From the NCBI RefSeq assembly GCF_004005855.1, contig NZ_SACL01000004.1, positions 1 to 64,000 on the forward strand: a stretch of 64,000 nt of DNA, read 5' to 3'. Source of the stretch: Rhodovarius crocodyli. Its GTDB lineage: Bacteria; Pseudomonadota; Alphaproteobacteria; Acetobacterales; Acetobacteraceae. The position numbers were made by a program, and so were the translations under genes. The notes under the pieces are model-generated. The model was not told the origin of the DNA and did not search any database. It saw only the letters and a program-made list of their open reading frames with translations. Positions 7,508-18,200 of the stretch are shown in pieces (within the stretch, counting starts at the first letter, position 1; each line of letters opens with the position of its first letter).

Positions 7508-8451
7508 ACGTCCCGCATCCGCCCGAAGGTTGCCGCCTCTGCCTCGGCCAGCATGAAGGCGGCGGCCTCGGCCTGCTCCACCGCCACCGCCTCGAAGCGC
7601 AGCGTGGTGCCCGGCACGGCCTGGCCCAGCCGGTGCATGTCGGCGGTGATGATGGTGGCGATCTTCGGATAGCCGCCGCAGCTGTGCCGGTCGGCCATCA
7701 GCGCGATCGGCTGGCCGTTGCCCGGCACCTGCATGCAGCCCGTGGTGTTGGCGTCGGAGACGATCTCCTTCGCGCCCGCATGTTCCAGCGCCGCGCCTTC
7801 CAGCCGCACGCCGATGCGGTCGGCGTCGCGCGTCACGGTATAGGGTGTGGTCAGCAGGGTGCGGATGGCCGCATCCGTGAACATCTCCTGATGCGGGCCG
7901 AGGACGACGCGCAGGGCGCGGCCGCGCTCGGCGGGCACGGGGTGCGGCAGGGCCAGATCGTGGCCGGGGTTGGCCTCCGGCTGGTTCAGCGGCAGGCGGT
8001 CCTCGGCATGCAGGCGCCGGCCCTTGAAGCCGCCGATGGCCGAGCGCGTGTAGGTGGACAGGCTGCCCAGCACCGGCTCGATCGCGAAGCCGCCCTGCAC
8101 GGCCATATAGGCCACATTGCCGCGGATGGCCGCCAGATGGATCACCTGGCCGCGCCGGGCCACATGGCTGCGCCAGAAGGCGATGGGCTCGTCATCCAGG
8201 GTCAGGCGGCCCTCGGCGCCGGCGAAGGCGAAGCGCAGGCTGTCGGTGGCCACCCGGAACCTGCCGCCCAGGCGGCACATCTCCAGCGCGCCCTCGCCAT
8301 GGTCGTTGCCGACCAGCGCATTGGCCGAACGCAGCGACAGCGCATCCAGCGCGCCCGAGGGCGCGACCCCGATATCCATGAAGCCCAGCCGCCCGCGATC
8401 CTGCACGGTGGTGAACAGGCCGGGCTCGATCACATCCAGGAAGTCGCTCAT
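7504..8451 (-). CDS. pxpC: 5-oxoprolinase subunit PxpC (biotin-dependent carboxyltransferase-like)
   Basis: 315 residues, the expected length of PxpC (allophanate hydrolase subunit 2 family, AHS2/KipA). The start LDVIEPGLFTTVQDRGRLGF and the stretch ALRVVLGPHQEMFT are diagnostic. With PxpA and PxpB it hydrolyses 5-oxo-L-proline to glutamate using ATP. Start and upstream stop overlap by four bases, so pxpB and pxpC are translationally coupled in the order B-C. The protein has no signal peptide and should be cytoplasmic. Confidence 0.92.
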   Translation of the reverse strand: MSDFLDVIEPGLFTTVQDRGRLGFMDIGVAPSGALDALSLRSANALVGNDHGEGALEMCRLGGRFRVATDSLRFAFAGAEGRLTLDDEPIAFWRSHVARRGQVIHLAAIRGNVAYMAVQGGFAIEPVLGSLSTYTRSAIGGFKGRRLHAEDRLPLNQPEANPGHDLALPHPVPAERGRALRVVLGPHQEMFTDAAIRTLLTTPYTVTRDADRIGVRLEGAALEHAGAKEIVSDANTTGCMQVPGNGQPIALMADRHSCGGYPKIATIITADMHRLGQAVPGTTLRFEAVAVEQAEAAAFMLAEAEAATFGRMRDV

Positions 8452-9161
8452 CGGCAGGCCTCACGCGGGTGCAGGGTGCCGGCCTCGAAGGCGGCATACA
8501 GAGTATCGTGTTCCTCAAGGCCCACGCGGCGGAAGGTGATCTCGTCGCCGGCCGAGAGCAGGGAGGGGCTTTCCCAGCGCAGGTCGAACAGGATGGCGGC
8601 CGTGCAGCCCAGCACGTTCCAGCCGCCCGGCGCCTCCACCGGATAGACATTGGTCATCAGCTCGGCCATCGCGACGGAGCCGCGCGGCACCCGCACGCGC
8701 GGCGGCACCCGGCGCGGCAGATACAGGCTGGGGTCCAGCCCGCCCAGATAGGGATGGCCCGGATAGCTGCCGACCATCAGCGCGGTGTAGCGCCCTGCCA
8801 GATGGCGGGCGATCAGCTCATCCACCGTGATCTTCAGCTTGCCCGCGCATTCGTCGAGGTCGAGCCCGTGCGGCTGCTCGTAGCAGACAGGCAGGATCCA
8901 GCGGCTGGAAGGTGCCTCCGAGGCCGTGGTCAGCCCCGCGTCCAGCTTCTCCAGCAGCTTCGACAGCGCGCGGGTGGTCAGCCGCACCGGGTCATGGATG
9001 ATGGCGAGCGAACGGATGCCCGGCATGCTGGCCACGATGCCGGCCGGCGCGCGGGCCTTCAGCGCCGCCTCCAGCGCCCGGGCGCGGGCGGAAGCCGCCG
9101 GGTCGATCCCTGTGGAATACTCGGCCACCAGCATGCCGTCGCCGGCCAATCGCAATCGCAT
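8448..9161 (-). CDS. pxpB: 5-oxoprolinase subunit PxpB (KipI/AHS1 family)
   Basis: 237 residues. The AHS1 features are clear: HDPVRLTT near residue 57, PVCYEQPHGLDL near 92, and FMVG-like TALMVGSYPGHPYLGGLDP followed by PRRVPPRVRVPRGSVA, the most conserved block of the family. The reading frame is open further upstream to 9521, but the ATG at 9159-9161 gives the family's usual length, while the extension has no similarity and would run antisense into pxpA. A divergent promoter must lie in the 100 bases between this start and pxpA. Confidence 0.9.
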   Translation of the reverse strand: MRLRLAGDGMLVAEYSTGIDPAASARARALEAALKARAPAGIVASMPGIRSLAIIHDPVRLTTRALSKLLEKLDAGLTTASEAPSSRWILPVCYEQPHGLDLDECAGKLKITVDELIARHLAGRYTALMVGSYPGHPYLGGLDPSLYLPRRVPPRVRVPRGSVAMAELMTNVYPVEAPGGWNVLGCTAAILFDLRWESPSLLSAGDEITFRRVGLEEHDTLYAAFEAGTLHPREACR

Positions 9162-9261
9162 CCAGAACCCCCGGAATCCGCACCCCTGAACGGGGCGCCA
9201 TCTTGGCAGGCTGGCGGGCTGCTGCAACCTTGGGCGGCATCGGATTTCAGGAGCTTCAGAT

Positions 9262-10032
9262 ATGCCCGTGGTGAACATCAATTCCGACATCGGCGAGAGC
9301 TTCGGCCCCTGGAAGATGGGCGACGATGCGGGGGTGATGCCGCTGATCGGCAGCGCCAACATCGCCTGCGGCTTCCATGGCGGCGATCCGAACGTGATGC
9401 TGGACACGGTGAAGCTCGCCATGTCCCACGGCGTGACGCTGGGCGCGCATCCGGGCTTTCCTGATCTGCAGGGCTTCGGCCGCCGGCAGATCAAGATGTC
9501 CGCCAAGGAAATGGAGAACATGTGCGCCTACCAGATCGGCGCGCTGATGGGGGTTGCCGCCATGGCGGGCGGCAAGGTCACGCATGTGAAGGCGCATGGC
9601 GCGCTCGGCAACCTGACGGCGGTGGACATGGACGCGGCCCGCGCCCTGGTGCGCGCCATCAAGGCCATCGACCCCAAGCTGATCCATGTGGGCCTGGCCA
9701 ATTCCTGCCTGGCCAAGGCCACGCTCGAAGCCGGCATCCCGCTGGCCAGCGAGGGCTTCATGGACCGCATGTATGACGATGACGGCAACCTGACCTCCCG
9801 CGCCAACGCGGACGCCGTGCACCACGACCCGGCCGTCGCCGTCCGCCAGGTGCTGGCCATGGTGCAGGAGAAGGTGATCGTGACCCGCAGCGGCAAGCGC
9901 ATCCCGGCCGAGATCCATACCCTGTGCGTGCATGGCGACGAGCCGACGGCGCGCGCCCTGGGTGCCGCGGTGAAGCAGGCGCTGCTGGATGCGGGCGTGG
10001 AGCTCAAGACCCTGCCGGAGATGGCCCTTTAA
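9262..10032 (+). CDS. pxpA: 5-oxoprolinase subunit PxpA (LamB/YcsF family)
   Basis: 256 residues. The opening VNINSDIGESFGPWKMGDD, the NIACGFHGGDP block near residue 34, LGAHPGFPDLQGFGRR near 64 and the closing IHTLCVHGDEP are the conserved metal-binding carbohydrate-deacetylase-like features of YcsF/PxpA. It supplies the hydrolytic subunit acting on 5-oxoproline, a by-product of glutathione turnover and glutamine cyclisation. Usually pxpA is in one operon with pxpB and pxpC; here it is divergent from them. An AGGAG lies about eight bases before the ATG. Confidence 0.93.
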   Translation: MPVVNINSDIGESFGPWKMGDDAGVMPLIGSANIACGFHGGDPNVMLDTVKLAMSHGVTLGAHPGFPDLQGFGRRQIKMSAKEMENMCAYQIGALMGVAAMAGGKVTHVKAHGALGNLTAVDMDAARALVRAIKAIDPKLIHVGLANSCLAKATLEAGIPLASEGFMDRMYDDDGNLTSRANADAVHHDPAVAVRQVLAMVQEKVIVTRSGKRIPAEIHTLCVHGDEPTARALGAAVKQALLDAGVELKTLPEMAL

Positions 10033-10408
10033 CAAGGCCCGCGCCTTCCGCCTCAGTACCTACGAGGCAGCGGGCATCCGGGTGCGGCCGGGCGACCGCA
10101 TCCGGATGCGCGGCCTGTTCCTGACGGCCGAGAACCCCGGCGGCCGCCGCTGGCCCGCCGGGTTGAACCGCCGCCGCATGGCGCTGCTGGCCGCCTTGCT
10201 GCCCCGGCCATGGCTACCGGCCTGGTCGGGCCTGGGAGGTTGGCGAGAGGCGATGTTCCTGGCCCCGGACACGCGCCGCACCCGTCGCCTGGCCCGCCGT
10301 TTCGGGCAGGCCGCGGTGCTGCTGCTCGGTCCACGCGGGGCACGCCTGCATTGGCTCGCTTGCTCCGGGCCGCACAAGCTGGCATCCGCCCGCCCATGCT
10401 GCGCCTGA
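9989..10408 (+). CDS. small DUF3293-like protein
   Basis: At most 139 residues. The stretch FLTAENPGGRRWPAGLNRRR resembles the core of DUF3293 proteins, in which an Asn-Pro loop is followed by an Asn-x-x-Arg segment; function is unknown. The start is uncertain: the only in-frame ATG (9989) overlaps the end of pxpA by 44 bases, and an in-frame GTG at 10082 is an alternative but would remove a Tyr-containing N-terminal strand. Coding-like base use and the tight packing (13-base overlap with the next gene) favour a real gene. Confidence 0.5.
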   Translation: MRAWSSRPCRRWPFNKARAFRLSTYEAAGIRVRPGDRIRMRGLFLTAENPGGRRWPAGLNRRRMALLAALLPRPWLPAWSGLGGWREAMFLAPDTRRTRRLARRFGQAAVLLLGPRGARLHWLACSGPHKLASARPCCA

Positions 10409-12039
10409 CGGAAATCCGCCTGCCCCTCGACCACACCCCCGCCGCCCTGGCGGAGGCGGTGCGCGAGAAGCTCGGCCGGCCGCCCCTGGCCTGGCAGGTG
10501 GTGCGCCGCGGCTATGACGCGCGGCAGAAGCGCGCGATCAAGCTGGTCTATTCCATCGACGCCGTGGTGGCCGATGAGGCGGCGCTGTTGGCGCTGGGCG
10601 ACCCGCGCATCCGCCCCGCCCCCAGCATGCGCTATGATTTCGTGGCCCATGCGCCCGAGGGCTTCGAGGAACGGCCCGTGGTGATCGGCGCCGGCCCCTG
10701 CGGGCTGCTGGCGGCCCTGCTGCTGGCCCAGATGGGTTTCCGCCCCATCATCCTGGAGCGCGGCCAGGCCGTCCGCACCCGCACCCGCGATACCTGGGGC
10801 CTGTGGCGCCGCGGCGTGCTGGACCCCGAGAGCAACGTGCAGTTCGGCGAGGGCGGCGCCGGTACCTTCAGCGACGGCAAGCTCTATTCCCAGATCCGCG
10901 ATCCGCTGCTGCATGGCCGCAAGGTGCTGACCGAGTTCGTGAAGGCCGGCGCGCCCGAGGAAATCCTCACCCTTTCCAAGCCGCATATCGGCACCTTCCG
11001 CCTCGTCTCCATGGTCATGAACATCCGGGCCGAGATCGAGGCGCTGGGCGGCGAGTACCGGTTCGGCACCAGGATGGAGGAAGTGCTGCTGGACGACAGC
11101 CGGGCGGTGCGCGGCCTGCGCCTGTCCGACGGCTCGGTGCTGCCGGCGCGGCATGTCGTGCTGGCCCCGGGCCATTCCGCGCGTGACACCTTTCAGATGC
11201 TGCATGAGGCGGGCGTCGAGATGCACGCCAAGCCGTTTTCGATCGGCGTGCGGATCGAGCATCCCCAGCGCCTGATCGACGCCGCGCGATTCGGCCCCTC
11301 GGCCGGGAATGAGCTGCTGGGGTCGGCCGACTACAAGCTGGTGCATCACGCCGCGAACGGGCGTGCCGTCTACAGCTTCTGCATGTGCCCGGGCGGCAAG
11401 GTGGTGGCCGCGACCAGCGAGGCCGGGCGCGTGGTGACCAACGGCATGAGCCAGTATTCCCGTGCCGAGTTCAACGCCAATGCCGGCATGGTGGTGAATG
11501 TGGGGCCCGGGGATTTCCCGGGCGAAGGCCCGCTGGCGGGCATCGAGTTCCAGCGCCATCTGGAGAGCCTGGCGTTCCAGGCGGGTGGCGGCGATTACCG
11601 CGCCCCCGCCCAGCGGGTGGGCGATTTCCTGGCCGGCCGCCCCAGCACCGGCCTGGGCGACGTGACGCCCAGCTATCGCCCCGGCGTCACGCCCACCGAC
11701 CTGGCGCTGTGCCTGCCCGAATTCGCCGTCAGCGCGATGCGTGAGGCGCTGCCGGCCTTCGGCAGGCAGTTGCAGGGCTTCGACATGGCCGATGCCGTGA
11801 TGACGGGTGTGGAGACGCGCACCTCCTCTCCGCTGCGCATCGCGCGCACGGATCTGTGCGAAAGCCCCAATACGCCGGGCCTGTACCCGGCGGGCGAGGG
11901 GGCTGGCTATGCGGGCGGTATCCTCTCGGCCGGGGTGGACGGCATCCGCGTGGCGGAGGCCGTGGCGATGGCCATGCTGGGCCGCGAACTGCCGCCGGAA
12001 CGGCGCCGCCACGGCGTCGTGACCGAGGGTTGGGGCTGA
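10396..12039 (+). CDS. FAD-dependent oxidoreductase of the COG2509 (YhiN-unrelated, 'FAD-dependent protein C') family
   Basis: 547 residues. An N-terminal ferredoxin-like segment (LDHTPAALAEAVREKL, then RRGYDARQKRAIKLVYSID) precedes the FAD-binding loop VIGAGPCGLLAALLLAQ at about residue 96. Further conserved parts are FGEGGAGTFSDGKLYSQI near 153, and the C-terminal LYPAGEGAGYAGGILSAGVDG that closes the flavin site. The family is widespread and poorly characterised; no substrate is known. The ATG at 10396 is chosen over upstream frame because the conserved N-terminal domain begins there. Confidence 0.85.
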   Translation: MLRLTEIRLPLDHTPAALAEAVREKLGRPPLAWQVVRRGYDARQKRAIKLVYSIDAVVADEAALLALGDPRIRPAPSMRYDFVAHAPEGFEERPVVIGAGPCGLLAALLLAQMGFRPIILERGQAVRTRTRDTWGLWRRGVLDPESNVQFGEGGAGTFSDGKLYSQIRDPLLHGRKVLTEFVKAGAPEEILTLSKPHIGTFRLVSMVMNIRAEIEALGGEYRFGTRMEEVLLDDSRAVRGLRLSDGSVLPARHVVLAPGHSARDTFQMLHEAGVEMHAKPFSIGVRIEHPQRLIDAARFGPSAGNELLGSADYKLVHHAANGRAVYSFCMCPGGKVVAATSEAGRVVTNGMSQYSRAEFNANAGMVVNVGPGDFPGEGPLAGIEFQRHLESLAFQAGGGDYRAPAQRVGDFLAGRPSTGLGDVTPSYRPGVTPTDLALCLPEFAVSAMREALPAFGRQLQGFDMADAVMTGVETRTSSPLRIARTDLCESPNTPGLYPAGEGAGYAGGILSAGVDGIRVAEAVAMAMLGRELPPERRRHGVVTEGWG

Positions 12040-12281
12040 GAACGGCCCCTCGGCGTCTGCAACCATTGAGTGTGTTGCGTTTCGACGTTCGAGTGGCCGC
12101 TAAGCCGCGCCTGATAAGCCTTTGATATGCGGTTCGGCGTTAGGCGGCGTCTATCGATCTGATTGGCGCGTCGAAAAATTGAGTGTTTGTTAAGGAAATT
12201 GCCTTGCCGGGGCGGGGTGGGGGTCTTAAGGCTTAGTCAGGAAACGCGAAAAGTGCGTTTTTTGAGACGAAAGGCGTACCA
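12040..12281 (+). promoter_or_regulatory. leader/promoter region of the giant RTX protein gene
   Basis: 242 bases without a gene, with several AT-rich stretches, for example GAAAAATTGAGTG near 12174 and GTTAAGGAAATTG near 12188. Close to the start codon, AAACGC (12242-12247) pairs with GCGTTT (12255-12260) and is followed by further T, a weak attenuator-like hairpin. A GAAAGG about a dozen bases before the ATG is the probable ribosome-binding site. No precise -10/-35 pair can be named with confidence. Confidence 0.45.
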
Positions 12282-15200
12282 ATGGCCCCGCAACCGGTTG
12301 TCACCTTCCTGGATGGCTCCTCCCTGGACGCCTTCATCGGGTCAACCGTCACCCTGGGGGTACGCTTCGACAACGCTGCCACCGGCAGCAACACCGGCTA
12401 CTCGCCCTATATCGACATCGTGCTGCCGACCAACGGCGCGGACGGTGCGGGCTTCGGCAACTCCCCGGTCAATGACGGCGTCTCCTTCGTCTCCGCCACC
12501 TATCTCGGTGTCGCGCTCGAGAGCACGTTGATCCAGTTCGATGCGGCGGGCCATGCGACGCATCCCTATGCCAAGGACGCCTCCGGCAACCCCCTCGTCA
12601 TCAACGGCGCGCCGGGCGACAGCCTGCTGGTGTTGAAGCTGCCCTATGGCAGCTTCACGACGACCCAGACCCCGGCCGATGTCGACCTGACGCTCAGCAT
12701 CTCCAACCTGGCGGATGTGAACGCGCTGCTGGGCGTGAAGGCCTCGGGCGGCTTCGCCTATGGCGCGGACCCGCTGAACAACCCCGCCGCCGACCCGGTC
12801 ATCGCCGGCCCCAGCTCCACGCTGAACCTGAACCCGACCGTCGCCACGCTGGACGTGATCTATGTGGGGCCCGAGCAGGAGACGGCGACCGGCCCGTCCT
12901 ATCCGCGCACCTGGCTGGTGCAGGGCGACTTCGCCACGGGCCAGACCTTCACCAACGTCACGCTGAAGGACCAGATCCCGGACGGCGTGGTGATCACGGG
13001 CGTGCGGCTGCTGGATGAGAATGGCAACACGCTGCCCGGCACCTATGAGATCCAGGGCACCTATGGCCACCAGGTGGTGGTGGGCCATTTCGACGGCACC
13101 ATCACGGGCGGCGCGGTGAAGCCCACGCTCGCCATCGACTACTACGTCACCGAATACCTCTCCACCGGCGAGCCGGTGCTGGGCGTCTCCACGGGTTCCT
13201 TCCGCCAGCTGGAGAACAACGCGACGCTCGATGCCGACTGGAAGGCGATCGACACCCGCGACGGCATTTCCCACATCACGATCGACCCGGCCGGCCCCGA
13301 GGACATCGTCACCGCCAAGTCCATCGCCATCCAGAAGAGCGTGGACCACGATGCCAGCACCCCCTGGCAGGCCGGCGGCACGCTGACCTACACGCTGGAC
13401 GGCCAGGTCTCGAACTACTTCGAGCTGAAGGACCTCGTCGTCACCGACACGCTGGGCGACGGCCAGACCTTCAAGGCCGGCTTCGCGCCGACCATGACCA
13501 TCAGCGAGGGCGGGGTCCAGCACACGATCAGCCTGGCCGGCCACTTCACCGTCGGCCCGAAGCTGGCGGACGGCACCAGCGTCATCACCTTCAACGTCAG
13601 CGAGGCGATGATCGCGGCCGGCCTGTCCGGCGTCGATGGCGTGATGGACGGCAATGGCGGCATGCTGGGCGGCGCCACCCACGCGACCGACTATCAGCAG
13701 GCCACGATCAAGATCCAGTTCGAGACCACGCTGGACGCGAACTGGACCGGCCCGGTGCCGGGCGACACGCTGGTCGACCAGGGTGATCCGATCAAGAACG
13801 ACGTCATCTATGGCGGCGACGTCTACAACACCGGCGACGCCATCGCCGACGACAGCCACGCCGGCGTGACCCTGCCGGTCAGCGAGGTCGGCAAGAGCAT
13901 CTATGCCGTCAACGGCGACCTGAGCCAGGGCACCACCAGCTTCTCGATCGTGCCCAAGGTGCAGTCGGGTGACCTGATCACCTACCGGCTCACGCTCGAC
14001 ATGCCGCTGACCTCCGCGCATTCGGTCAAGCTGTCCGACTATCTGCCGCTGCCCGTGCTGCTGGCGGCGGACCCGGACGCGAACGGCGTGGCCAACGCCT
14101 TCACCCAGGTGGCCACCGGCACCCTGCCGACCGCGGCCGGCACCTGGAGCTTCGGCCCCACCGACCAGCTGCACATCAACGACGCCACCCTGACCTACAC
14201 GCTGACGCAGGATGCGGCCGGCAACTCGCTGGTCTTCAATTTCGGCGACGTGACCAACAGCGCCTATCCGACGACGCATGTGGACATCCTGTTCACCGTG
14301 AAGGTGACGGATGCGGCCTTCGGTGACGGCCTGCTGCTGACCAACCAGGTCAACTCCACCGAGACCAACAGCTTCGGCACGGTGTCCGAAGACAACGCGA
14401 TCATCCAGTTCCAGCTGACCGAGCCGCGCCTGAAGATCACCAAGGGCGTGGTGGCCGAGGACAATGCGGGCGCCGCGACCTTCACGGCTTCCAAGGGCCC
14501 GGCAGGCGTCACCTTCAGCGCGCCCGGTTCCGCCACGCCCTTCACCGGCTCCATCACCAGCGCCGGGCTGGCCAGCACCGCGATCAACTCGGACCTGACC
14601 AAGGCCGACGCGAACGACACCGTCACCTTCGCGATCGTGGTCGAGAATGTGGGCAGCGGCGTGCGCGGCGCCTTCGACACGCTGATCAAGGACACGCTGC
14701 CCGCGGGCTTCCATATCCCCGCCGGCGGCCTGAACCTGCAGGTGCATTACGGCGACGGCACCGTCGCCAGCTACACGGTGGGTGCCGGCGGCTTCTTCAC
14801 CGACGGCCTGACGCTGAACGACCCCAGCCTGCACCAGGGCGCGATCGCGGCCTACAGCGCGACCAGCGGCAAGAACATCGTCGTCATCACCTATGACCTG
14901 CAGCTCGACAGCAATGTCGTGGCGGGCAACCACATCGTGAACACCGCCACCACCGCCTCCTATGCGGCGGAGGAAGGCGGCATCAACCGCACCACGACCG
15001 ACAACCTGCCCGACAGCGACACCGCCTATGTCGACATCACCCCGCAGGTGGGCAAGGTCGTCATCGACAGCTCCAACGCCGACACCGGCGCCAGCGAGGG
15101 CAACGCCGGCCTGTATGACCTGGCCATCGGCGAGACCGTGACCTGGAAGGTGACGGCCACCATCCCCGAGGGGCAGTCGCACAGCCTGAAGCTGATCGAC

Positions 15201-18200
15201 ATCCTGCCGGGCGGCCTGGGCTCCCTGTCGGGCGGTCCGTTCAAGATCATCGCCGTCTCCGACGCGACGGTGGGCGCCAACATCACGGGTTCGGGCGTGG
15301 CCGCCGGCAAGGTGGGCGTGATTTCCGACAGCAACGGCGACGGCATCCCCGATACCGTCACCTTCGACTTCGGCGATGTGGTCAACACCTCGGACAATGT
15401 AGCCGACGCCAAGGATCAGATCTCCTTCACCATCACCGCCCTGGTGCTGGACACGGCGGCGAACTACGCCGGCGAGACCGAGACCAACAAGGCCATCGTG
15501 CGCGTCACGGACAGCACGGGCACGGTGAAGGACACGGTCGTCAGCAGCTCGGTCGAGATCGTCGAGCCGCACCTGACCCTGGACAAGAGCGTGAACGTCT
15601 CGACGGCGGATGCCGGCGACACGCTGACCTACACCGTCACGCTGACCAACAATTCCAGCAGCTACGGCGCGCCGGCCTATGATGTCTCGATCGAGGACAT
15701 CCTGAGCCAGCTTGGGCCCTATGCGCATTTCCTGCCCGGCACCGTCACCATCGCCAGCGGCTCGGCCAGCGCCACCATCGTGACCGGCAACGGCGCCAGC
15801 GACACCGACCTGAAGGTGACGGCGGCGAAGCTGCTCGAAGGCGAGCACGTCACCATCACCTTCAAGGCGCTGGTGGATGCGAATGCGGTCGCCGGCAAGA
15901 CGATCGACAACACCGCGACCGCGCATGCGACCAGCGAGCCGGGCACGCCCGACAGCGACCGCCCCTATGACGTGACGGACCCGGCGCAGGTGACGATCGC
16001 TGCGCCCGGCATCACCAAGTCCGTTTTCGCGACCAGCTTCGCGGACACCGGCAGCGCCGAGTACAATGCGGGCCGTCAGGACGCGAAGATCGGCGAGGTG
16101 ATCACCTATCGCATGGTGATCACGGTGCCCGAGGGCCAGTCCCTCGACCTCAAGGTGATCGACACGCTGGCCGACCAGCTGACCACCGGCGGCTCGGGCC
16201 AGCTGCAGTATGTGGCGGGTTCGGCCAAGGTCATCTCGGCCGGCGCCAACCTGTCCTCGGCCACCGGCCTCCTGACGCCGACCATCACGACCGCGAACGC
16301 CAACGGCAGCGCCGACGGCAGCCAGGAGCAGATCACCTACTCCTTCGGCAACGTCACCAACGTCTCGGACAACGTGTCCGACGCGAAGGACCAGATCGTC
16401 GTCGAGATCCAGGCCAAGGTCGTGGACATCGCGGCCAATGTCGGCGGCGATGTGCTGACCAACAGCGCCAAGGTCACGACCACCTACACCAGCTCCACCA
16501 ACGCGACCGCCTCGGTGGACGTGGTGGAGCCGGTGCTGGACGTGCAGAAGAGCACGACCTTCGGCACGGGCGACGCGGCCGATATCGCGACCTACACGAT
16601 CACGATCCAGCACACCTCCGCCAGCCACGCCACGGCCTACAACCTGGCCCTGGGCGACATCCTGGCCCCGGGCATCACGCTGGTGGCGGGGTCCGCCACC
16701 ACCACGGCTGGCACGCTGAGCGAGGCGGGCGGCCACATCAGCCTGAACCTGGCCAGCCTGGCGCTGAACCAGAGCGTGACCATCACCTATCAGGCGAAGC
16801 TCGCGGACAATGTGGTGAACGGCCAGGCCATCACCAACACGGCGACGCTCGACTACTCCAACGACCCCACGAACATCCGCACGGCGCATGACACGGATGA
16901 CGCGACGATCCATGTCGCGATCCAGGACAGCATCGTGAAGGACCTGGTCAGCACCTCCAACGCCTACACGCCGGGCTCCAGCGTGGTGGTGGGCGAGACC
17001 ATCACCTACAAGCTGACCGTCACGCTGGGCGAGGGCGCGCAGCACCTGAAGGTGACCGACCTGCTGCCGACGGGCCTGCAGTATGTCTCCTCCCAGGTGA
17101 CCGGCCTCGGCGCCATCACCGGCAGCGCGCTGCATGTGGGCGACGCCGGCACGCTGAGCGGCAGCACGCTGAGCTTCGACTTCGGCGATGTGATCAACGC
17201 CGGCGACAACGCGCTGACGGCCGGCGACAAGGTGACCATCGAGGTGACCGCCAAGGTCGCCGCCGGCACCGCGGTCAACTCCATCCTGGTCAACACCGCG
17301 ACCGTGGCCCCGGTCACGCCCGCCAACCCCTATGGCGTGACGCCCGGCACGGCGATGACGCCTTCCTCCGACACGGAGAACGTGACGGTCGTGCCGATGG
17401 CCACCGTGGGCGACAAGGCCTGGGTGGACCTGAACGCCGACGGTATCCAGCAGAGCGGCGAGCCGGGCCTGGCGGGCGTGACCGTCCAGCTGGTCGACAA
17501 CGACACCGGCAACGTCATCGCCACCAAGGTGACCGACGCCAACGGCCTCTATCTGTTCAGCAACGTGCCGCCGGGTTCCTACCACGAGGTCTGGAGCCTG
17601 CCCGCCGGCTATGTCCGCACCGATGCGGGCGTGGGCAGCGGCGCGACCGACAGCGACCCGAATGCCGCCACGGGCGTCACCGGCAACTTCATCGTCTATT
17701 CTGGCTGGAACGACCTGTCGCATGACGCGGGCTACTACATCCCGGTCAAGCTGGGCGACCGCGTCTTCGAGGACATGAACGGCAACGGCGTCCAGGATGC
17801 GGGCGACGTGCCGCTGGCCGGCGTGACCGTGAACCTGCTGGACGGCACGGGCACCGTGGTGGGCACCACCACCACCAATGCCCAGGGCGACTACCTGTTC
17901 GTGGGCCTGAAGCCCGGCACCTACTCGGTCGAGTTCGTGAAGCCCGCGGGCTATGTCTTCACCGCCAAGGACACCGGCGCGAACGACGCCGTGGACAGCG
18001 ATGCCGACCTGGTCACGGGCCGCACCGTCGCCAAGACCTACATCTCGGGCGATGACGACCGCACCATCGACGCGGGCCTGTACCGCCCGGTGAAGATCGG
18101 CGACACGATCTGGGAAGACCGCAACGGCAACAACATCCAGGACGCGGCCGACACCCCGCTTGCCAATGTCACGGTGAAGCTGCTGGACGGCAGCAACGCG

